Shown: in pieces, positions 7,872 through 13,046 of the stretch | Layout: every line of letters begins with the position of its first letter | Numbering within the stretch: position 1 is the stretch's first letter | NCBI GenBank assembly: GCA_030917225.1 | Contig: JAUPVD010000296.1 | Coordinates: 1-13,046 of the forward strand | Source: Pseudomonadota bacterium | GTDB taxonomy: Bacteria > Pseudomonadota > Gammaproteobacteria > Burkholderiales > Rhodocyclaceae | Reading direction: 5' to 3' | DNA length: 13,046 nucleotides | Notes under the pieces: model-generated | Told to the model about the DNA's origin: nothing | Databases searched by the model: none | Seen by the model: the letters and a program-made list of their open reading frames with translations, nothing else | Translations under genes and position numbers: made by a program

Positions 7872-9275
7872 GTGCATAGTGCCCTCCTCCTGACGCTTGC
7901 TCTCCTGGCTGCACTGCTCACGGCGGCACTTGTTGTGCTGATCGTGCTTGCCTTGCGCGGACGAGCAGCGCTGATGCGGGACAAACAGCTTGCGGAGCAA
8001 CGAGCGCATCGCTATCGCGGTCTGTTTGAATCACCGCTTGCTGGAATAGCCTTGGTTGCCGCTGATGGCAGACTTCTCGAGTGGAACGAAAAGCTGCTGA
8101 CCATCCTTGGTGTGACGTCTGATGATCCCGGAATTATCCGAGAGCAAAGCTGGCAGGAACAGATAGTCTCGCTGTGGCGACAGTCACGCCAGTATCCGGC
8201 GGGTGAACAACACGAAACCTCGTTCCTTGCCGTCGATGGCACCCGGTGCTGGGTTACGCTCCGCCATTCACCCATGCCCGACGGAGGTCCCGACGAAACC
8301 GGGAGTGTTCCGGGTGATGCTGGAAGCGGGGGCGATGCCGACTGCTATTGGCTGCTCATCCAGGATGTCACGCGCCGGCGAGAGGCTCGCACCTTGCTGC
8401 GCCTGGCCGAACAGATCTACCGAGGAATGTCGGAAGCGATACTCATCACCGACGCGACGACACGAATCATCGAAGTCAATCCCGCTTTCGAACGAATATC
8501 CGGATATGGCCGTGCCGAGGTGCTCGGCATGCGCTCATCGCTGGTCCGTTCAGTGCGGCATGATGCCGCTTTTTTTGACGCCATGTGGCGAAAGCTGACG
8601 GCCAGCGGGCACTGGTCGGGCGAAATCTGGAATCGCCGCCGCGATGGAAGTGAAATACCCTGCTGGATGCATATCGATGCGGTGCACGACCCGAAAAGCC
8701 GGGAAATTACCCACTATGTCGGAGTTTTTTCGGATATCAGCGAACGCAAGCTGATCGAGGACAAGATCAGCTTCCTTGCCCATCATGATCCCCTGACCGG
8801 CTTGGCCAACCGCTTCGCGCTGGATGCCGTACTACCGCAGTCTATCGCCGTGGCACGCCGCAACGGGCAGCGCGTTGCCCTCTTATTTACCGATCTTGAC
8901 CACTTCAAGACAGTCAACGACACGCTTGGCCATTCAGCCGGTGATCAGGTGCTGATCGAAGCCGGCCGCCGCATGGCGCACGTCATCCGCGAGTCGGATT
9001 TTCTGGCGCGCATCGGCGGCGACGAGTTTGTCATGCTGCTCAACGAGATCCGGGATGCCGACGATGCACTGCGCGTTGCCGTTGCAGTCAGAGAGGCTTT
9101 GCGTCGTCCGATTGTTGCGGGTGGCATAGAGGTGGTGGTCACACCCAGCATCGGCATCAGCCTTTTTCCGGAGGATGGCGATGACGCTACCCTCCTCCTC
9201 GACCGGGCCGACAACGCAATGTATCGCGTCAAGGCTGATGGCCGCGATGGCTGTCGTTTCAACTCGCCTGCCTGA
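7872..9275 (+). CDS. Membrane-anchored PAS-PAS-GGDEF diguanylate cyclase
   Basis: A 467-residue sensor cyclase predicted to make c-di-GMP from two GTP. One hydrophobic segment at about 4-28 anchors it in the inner membrane with no periplasmic domain, so sensing must be cytoplasmic or within the membrane. PAS 1 covers about 48-165 and contains a Gly/Asp/Pro-rich insertion (137-157). PAS 2 covers about 178-290, ending in FSDISERK. The GGDEF domain starts at DPLTGLANR (306-314), has DLDHFKTVND at 341-350, and the active-site motif GGDEF at 382-386. RESD at 373-376 is an RxxD inhibitory site exactly five residues before GGDEF, so product feedback is likely. There is no EAL domain. The start is a GTG at 7872 with AGG eight bases upstream; it is kept because it provides the membrane anchor. 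It is probably co-transcribed with the HD-GYP gene. Confidence 0.92.
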   Translation: MHSALLLTLALLAALLTAALVVLIVLALRGRAALMRDKQLAEQRAHRYRGLFESPLAGIALVAADGRLLEWNEKLLTILGVTSDDPGIIREQSWQEQIVSLWRQSRQYPAGEQHETSFLAVDGTRCWVTLRHSPMPDGGPDETGSVPGDAGSGGDADCYWLLIQDVTRRREARTLLRLAEQIYRGMSEAILITDATTRIIEVNPAFERISGYGRAEVLGMRSSLVRSVRHDAAFFDAMWRKLTASGHWSGEIWNRRRDGSEIPCWMHIDAVHDPKSREITHYVGVFSDISERKLIEDKISFLAHHDPLTGLANRFALDAVLPQSIAVARRNGQRVALLFTDLDHFKTVNDTLGHSAGDQVLIEAGRRMAHVIRESDFLARIGGDEFVMLLNEIRDADDALRVAVAVREALRRPIVAGGIEVVVTPSIGISLFPEDGDDATLLLDRADNAMYRVKADGRDGCRFNSPA

Positions 9276-9280
9276 TTGGC

Positions 9281-11203
9281 TCAGGTGCCAACAACCCCGC
9301 CATTCTGGCGTGTGATCGCCAGTGTCGCCGAGCGTGGCCTGCCCCCGGTTGCTTCCTTGAACTGATTTGCCGGCCAGGCCGAGACCGCTGTCGGGTTTGC
9401 CGGGTCCGAGCGCGCACCGGCAGTTTCGCCAGGGTGCTGGATATTGACAAACAGCGTTGTGCCATCCGGTGTCCGCGTGATGCCCGTGACTTCGCAACCA
9501 CGGGGACCGCTGAGGAAGCGCTTCGTCTCGCCGGTATTGATATCGGCAACCAGCATCTGGTTGTTGCCCAGCCCTTCGTAGTCACCCTTGTTCAGGCTGC
9601 CGGTAGAAACGTCCGTCTGGATCCACAAGCGCCCGTCGGCATCGAACCATAGCCCGTCGGGGTTGCCAAAGCCATCTCCCTTGATCGTGCCTCGCTTTGC
9701 TTCATCCGGGTGGGCCGGGTTGCCGCCAAGCACGAATACATCCCACTCGAACCCGCTTGCTGCTGCATCGCCATTGGTGGCACGCCACCGGATAATGTGC
9801 CCGAAACGGTTTGCTGCGCGCGGGTTTGCCGCATCGACAGAATCTGCCGAACGCTTGCCATTGTTGGTCAGGGAACAGTATGCCTCGCCTGAGACCGGGT
9901 GAACGGCGATCCACTCCGGGCGGTCCATGCGCGTGGCACCGACGATGTCAGCCGCCATGCGTGCGCGCACCAGCACGTCTGCCTGGTCAGCAAAGCCGGC
10001 TTTTTCGTCGAGCCCATTGCGACCATGCGTTAGTTCGACCCACTCGCCTTTGCCATCCGCACGAAAGCGTGCGACATGCAGGGAACCCCGGTCAAGCAGG
10101 TCGGAGGACGGTTTTTTTGGGTCGAATGCCTCCTGCGAAACGAATTTGTAGATGTATTCGAAGGCCTCGTCGTCCCCCATGTAAACCACGACGCGGCCAT
10201 CGCCGGCGAGGGTCACCGTTGCCCCCTCATGTTTGAAACGGCCGAGCGCCGTACGTTTTATCGGTGGCTTGGCAGGGTTCCACGGGTCGATTTCGACCAC
10301 CCAGCCGAAGCGGTTGGCCTCATTTGGTTCAGTCGCCAGGTCGAATCGGCCATCGTGTTCATGCCAGCGCATGCCGGAACCATTCCGGCGGATACCGTAG
10401 CGTTTCTGTTCCGGCGTGGGCGCATCAAGACCATTGAAGTAGCCGTTGAAATTTTCCTCGCAGGTCAGATAGGTTCCCCAAGGCGTAACGCCCATGGCGC
10501 AATTGTTGATGGTGCCGAAGACGACATTGCCGCGCCGGTCATCCTTGGTGCGCAGGGCCGATGATCCCGCTGCTGGCCCGGAAATGCGGATCGGCGTGCG
10601 CGCCGTGATGCGCCGAGCATAGTTTGAAGGGCGCACCACCCGCCAGGCCCCCTTCTCGTACCGGACTTCGATAACCGAGACACCATGTGCGTTCTGGGAC
10701 TTGAAAGTTTTCTCGGTAGACCAGGTCGCCATGCCGTCGGTGTGCAGCAATCCGTCATCGGTGTATTCGTGATTGATGCACATCAGCCCGTGGTTCGAGG
10801 AAGGCCGCCCATTCTCGACAAACGGAAAGAAATGCATGCCGTCGTGGTGCATGCCAGCCTGCTGTGCCTGATCGGCAGCGCTGTTGGAGGCGTCAGCACG
10901 AAAAGGCGGCCCGTCGGAAATGGGGTCCCCCCAGGCATAGAGCAGCTGCAAGTTGTAGCCGACGGGGATGCGGACACTGTCTTCAATGCCCGCCACCAGT
11001 GAGACAAAGCCGATCGCTGGAGCAGCCGGGCGACCTGCTGCCGACACCCATTCCGGCATGCCAAGCGCAGTCAGCAAGGCGCTGCCTGCCGCGACCTGGA
11101 GGAAACATCGGCGCGAGGCATTCTGTGCCAGTACGGTCGAAAAATCAGGGAAGTCCGGGCGTGGATTCCGGTTACAGATCGGATCGTTGTCTCGCGATTT
11201 CAT
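9281..11203 (-). CDS. Tat-exported PhoX-family phosphatase
   Basis: A 640-residue DUF839/PhoX-family protein. PhoX enzymes are Ca/Fe-dependent phosphomonoesterases exported folded to the periplasm to release phosphate from organic esters. A twin-arginine signal is visible: SRRCFLQ at 30-36, a hydrophobic stretch to about 50 and a likely cleavage site near A55-A56. NNCAMGVTPWGTYLTCEEN at 233-251 contains the Cys (C235) that by family analogy ligates iron, and YMGDDEAFEYIYKFVS (341-356) and WNPAKPPIKRTALGRFKHEG (308-327) are typical. Length fits the family. An upstream in-frame GTG at 11278 is rejected because it lies upstream of the likely -10 at 11241-11246. No PhoU/PhoB/Pst gene is nearby and no Pho box is seen. 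Some DUF839 proteins have no shown phosphatase activity, so the reaction is likely rather than certain. The C-terminus ends five bases from the convergent cyclase gene. Confidence 0.88.
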   Translation of the reverse strand: MKSRDNDPICNRNPRPDFPDFSTVLAQNASRRCFLQVAAGSALLTALGMPEWVSAAGRPAAPAIGFVSLVAGIEDSVRIPVGYNLQLLYAWGDPISDGPPFRADASNSAADQAQQAGMHHDGMHFFPFVENGRPSSNHGLMCINHEYTDDGLLHTDGMATWSTEKTFKSQNAHGVSVIEVRYEKGAWRVVRPSNYARRITARTPIRISGPAAGSSALRTKDDRRGNVVFGTINNCAMGVTPWGTYLTCEENFNGYFNGLDAPTPEQKRYGIRRNGSGMRWHEHDGRFDLATEPNEANRFGWVVEIDPWNPAKPPIKRTALGRFKHEGATVTLAGDGRVVVYMGDDEAFEYIYKFVSQEAFDPKKPSSDLLDRGSLHVARFRADGKGEWVELTHGRNGLDEKAGFADQADVLVRARMAADIVGATRMDRPEWIAVHPVSGEAYCSLTNNGKRSADSVDAANPRAANRFGHIIRWRATNGDAAASGFEWDVFVLGGNPAHPDEAKRGTIKGDGFGNPDGLWFDADGRLWIQTDVSTGSLNKGDYEGLGNNQMLVADINTGETKRFLSGPRGCEVTGITRTPDGTTLFVNIQHPGETAGARSDPANPTAVSAWPANQFKEATGGRPRSATLAITRQNGGVVGT

Positions 11204-11240
11204 TGGTTTAGCCTGGGGACGGGGTTGAGAAACTCGGGAA

Positions 11241-11246
11241 ATTATA
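11241..11246 (-). promoter_or_regulatory. Candidate -10 element for the PhoX-family gene
   Basis: Read on the minus strand this is a consensus TATAAT, 37 bases before the chosen ATG at 11203. No convincing -35 hexamer lies 16-18 bases further upstream, so an activator may be needed. The position supports the ATG at 11203 over the GTG at 11278. Confidence 0.5.
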
Positions 11247-11298
11247 GAGCTTGTCCATTTCGGGGGCCGGTCATTCACGATACGGCTGGAGTTGAGGC

Positions 11299-11331
11299 AA
11301 AAAAAAGCCGCTGGCAGTGCCGGCGGCTTTT
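11299..11331 (-). terminator. Intrinsic terminator of the DEAD-box helicase gene
   Basis: A 12-base-pair stem (arms 11303-11314 and 11320-11331, one T-G pair) closes a five-base loop. On the minus strand it is followed by a run of eight T residues, counting those in the stem foot. It starts 31 bases after the helicase stop codon at 11362. Read the other way only four T follow, all in the stem, so it is mainly a minus-strand terminator. It separates the helicase transcript from the PhoX-family gene. Confidence 0.9.
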
Positions 11332-11361
11332 GGTGTTGACCTTGCTGATCAGGTCAAAAGA

Positions 11362-13014
11362 TTAGCGATCGGTCCAGGTCCGGCGCGGCGGCTTGTCACC
11401 GGTGCGCGGAGCACTCTTGCTGAAGCCATCGCGACGTGGCGCACCGGTACCGTTGGCATGGTGCCCCGGACGGCGATCGCCGTGCGCGCTGTTTGTCCGT
11501 GGCTGCTGGTAGTCGGCGCGGTTGCCGAAGTTGTCCGGGCGGCTGTCAGCACGCTCGGCGCGTTCCGGACGGTTGCCAAAATTATCCGGGCGGCTGGTAT
11601 GACTCTCCGAACGGTTGCCTTTGAATCCTTCGCTCTTGAAGCCATCGGCGTTTCTCGGCCCAAAACCTTCCGGACGCGAACCACCCGGCTTGCCATAACG
11701 CTTCTCACCGTCGCGGGCATAGCTGCCACTACCGCCCGAGGGCTTGCCGTAGCTCTTGCCCTGCCCCGGTTTCCAGCCGGCCGGCTTGGCCTTGCGTGGC
11801 GCCGGCGTGCGCTTCGCCTCGTGACCCGGAACAACCTCGACCGGAATCAGTTGCTTGGTGAAGCGCTCGATGCGCTTCACATGAATGCCTTCGGCGTGAT
11901 TCACCAGCGACACGGCAATGCCGCTGCGACCGGCACGGCCAGTACGACCAATGCGGTGCACATAATCTTCCGGGAATTTCGGCAGATCGTAGTTGAACAC
12001 ATGGGTGATACCCGGCACGTCGATGCCGCGGGCAGCGACGTCGGTAGCCACGAGAATGCGTACCTGGCCCTGGCGGAGCGCGTTGAGCGTGCGGTTGCGG
12101 GCACCCTGATGCATGTCGCCATGCAGCGGTGCGGCGGCAAAGCCGGCTTCGTTGAGCTGACCGGCAATATTGTCGGCATCGCGCTTGGTGGCGGTGAAGA
12201 TGACGGCCTGATGCAGCGCGGCATCACGCAGCAGGTGGTCGAGCAGGCGATTCTTGTGCGCCATGTCATCGACGAAGTGCATTTTCTGCTCGATATTCTC
12301 GTGCTTGGTCTGCGAGCCGGCGATGCTGATCGTTTGCGGCGTGCGCGTGATGCGCTGGGCCATGCGACCGATCTCACCATCCAGCGTCGCCGAGAAGAGC
12401 ATGGTCTGGCGGCTTTCCGGCGTCGCGGCAATGATCGTCTCGATATCGTCGATGAAGCCCATGTCCAGCATGCGATCGGCTTCGTCGAGGACGAGGATCT
12501 GCAGTTGCGAGAAGTCGATCTTGCCCGAATTCATGTGATCGATCAGACGACCCGGTGTCGCCACCAGGATTTCCGGGTTGCGCGACAGCAGTTGCATCTG
12601 CTTCGGATAAGGCATGCCGCCGAGAATCGAGACGGCCTTGATGCGGCGCAGGTGCACGCCGTACTTGTCGGTGGCGGTGGTGACCTGCAGCGCCAGTTCG
12701 CGCGTCGGGGTCAGTACCAGCATTTTCGGTTGTGCCGGGGCAAAGCGCGGACGCTCGCCACGGGCGCGGGTGGCCTGGCGTTCCTGGTTCGGAGTCTTGG
12801 CAAAGGGTGCGGCTTCGACCGAAGCAAACTTGTGCAGGGCCGGCAGCACGAAGGCAGCTGTCTTGCCGGAGCCAGTCTGCGAGGAAACCAGCAGGTCGCG
12901 CCCTTCAATGGCGGCGGGAATGGCTTGTGCCTGTACCGGAGTCGGTTCGGTATAGCCCGCATCGGCGAGCGCTTTCAGTACGGCCGGGTGAAGGCCAATT
13001 TCTTCAAAAGTCAT
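11362..13014 (-). CDS. rhlE: RhlE-type DEAD-box ATP-dependent RNA helicase
   Basis: A 550-residue DEAD-box helicase that unwinds short RNA duplexes in the cytoplasm (ribosome assembly, RNA decay, cold growth in related proteins). The complete motif set is visible: Q motif with Q28, SQTGSGKT 45-52, PTRELA 103-108, GG 132-133, TPGR 153-156, DEAD 177-180, SAT 208-210, RGID 329-332 and HRIGRTGR 353-360. An insertion of about 30 residues (64-96) separates motifs I and Ia. After about residue 400 the protein becomes a 150-residue low-complexity tail rich in Gly, Arg, Pro, Asn and Ser, containing RPDNFGNR twice (475-482 and 492-499). Such tails usually bind RNA non-specifically. The start is the ATG at 13014, where the family's first motif MTFEEIGL begins; an extra nine residues to 13041 are possible but look non-native. 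The gene ends in a strong terminator. The exact paralogue (RhlE or another) is not certain. Confidence 0.93.
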   Translation of the reverse strand: MTFEEIGLHPAVLKALADAGYTEPTPVQAQAIPAAIEGRDLLVSSQTGSGKTAAFVLPALHKFASVEAAPFAKTPNQERQATRARGERPRFAPAQPKMLVLTPTRELALQVTTATDKYGVHLRRIKAVSILGGMPYPKQMQLLSRNPEILVATPGRLIDHMNSGKIDFSQLQILVLDEADRMLDMGFIDDIETIIAATPESRQTMLFSATLDGEIGRMAQRITRTPQTISIAGSQTKHENIEQKMHFVDDMAHKNRLLDHLLRDAALHQAVIFTATKRDADNIAGQLNEAGFAAAPLHGDMHQGARNRTLNALRQGQVRILVATDVAARGIDVPGITHVFNYDLPKFPEDYVHRIGRTGRAGRSGIAVSLVNHAEGIHVKRIERFTKQLIPVEVVPGHEAKRTPAPRKAKPAGWKPGQGKSYGKPSGGSGSYARDGEKRYGKPGGSRPEGFGPRNADGFKSEGFKGNRSESHTSRPDNFGNRPERAERADSRPDNFGNRADYQQPRTNSAHGDRRPGHHANGTGAPRRDGFSKSAPRTGDKPPRRTWTDR

Positions 13015-13046
13015 CAGTTTCTTTCGTAAAAATGGGCGCACGCGTC

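Noticed and set aside
9271..9285. Small hairpin CCTGA/TCAGG spanning both stop codons of the cyclase and PhoX-family genes
   Set aside because: Only five base pairs and no T run on either strand, so it is too weak to call a terminator.
11204..11278. Extended PhoX-family start at GTG 11278
   Set aside because: The consensus -10 lies within the extension, and the Tat motif is well placed from the ATG at 11203.
11317..13029. Very long open frame (570 codons) on the plus strand opposite the helicase gene
   Set aside because: It covers the whole helicase gene in antisense, includes the helicase's terminator at its start, shows no recognisable domain or ribosome site, and is explained by GC-rich codon bias in the real gene. 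The minus-strand product has every DEAD-box motif.

Overview
The window looks like chromosomal housekeeping DNA from a GC-rich Gram-negative betaproteobacterium, probably of the Rhodocyclales/Azonexaceae type. This rests on the recalled look of the proteins and on gene order: mltG-tmk-holB-pilZ-tatD is the order I remember from Pseudomonas and many betaproteobacteria. Thirteen protein genes fill almost all of the sequence. I see no tRNA, rRNA, CRISPR array, insertion sequence, prophage or integrase. No stretch over 300 bases lacks a gene; the longest gaps are about 140-170 bases and are promoter/terminator regions.

Left block (1-3397, minus strand): one tight operon reads mltG (peptidoglycan lytic transglycosylase), tmk (thymidylate kinase), holB (DNA polymerase III delta prime), pilZ (type IV pilus assembly) and tatD (nuclease, cut by the window edge). 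mltG/tmk and tmk/holB overlap by one base. Diverging from it, ygfZ (folate-binding Fe-S maintenance protein) and an NRDE/TANGO2-family gene run rightward (3541-5334). A symmetrical -10 element lies between the two blocks.

Middle block (5324-6593, minus strand): a small basic protein of unknown function, tadA (tRNA adenosine deaminase) and a YkuD L,D-transpeptidase with no signal peptide form a second short operon. It converges on the NRDE gene with an 11-base overlap.

Signalling pair (6762-9275, plus strand): a receiver/HD-GYP response regulator (predicted c-di-GMP phosphodiesterase) is followed after 9 bases by a membrane-anchored PAS-PAS-GGDEF diguanylate cyclase. The two encode opposing c-di-GMP activities in what is probably one transcript. 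The PilZ protein in the left block belongs to the pilus subfamily that lacks the c-di-GMP binding motif, so it is not an obvious receptor for them.

Right block (9281-13014, minus strand): a Tat-exported PhoX-family phosphatase and an RhlE-type DEAD-box RNA helicase with a low-complexity basic tail. A strong intrinsic terminator for the helicase lies between them.

I did not find a convincing undescribed multi-gene system. The points most worth a second look are the leaderless L,D-transpeptidase coupled to tadA, the unknown 103-residue basic protein at the head of that operon, and the palindromic divergent promoter at 3484-3494.
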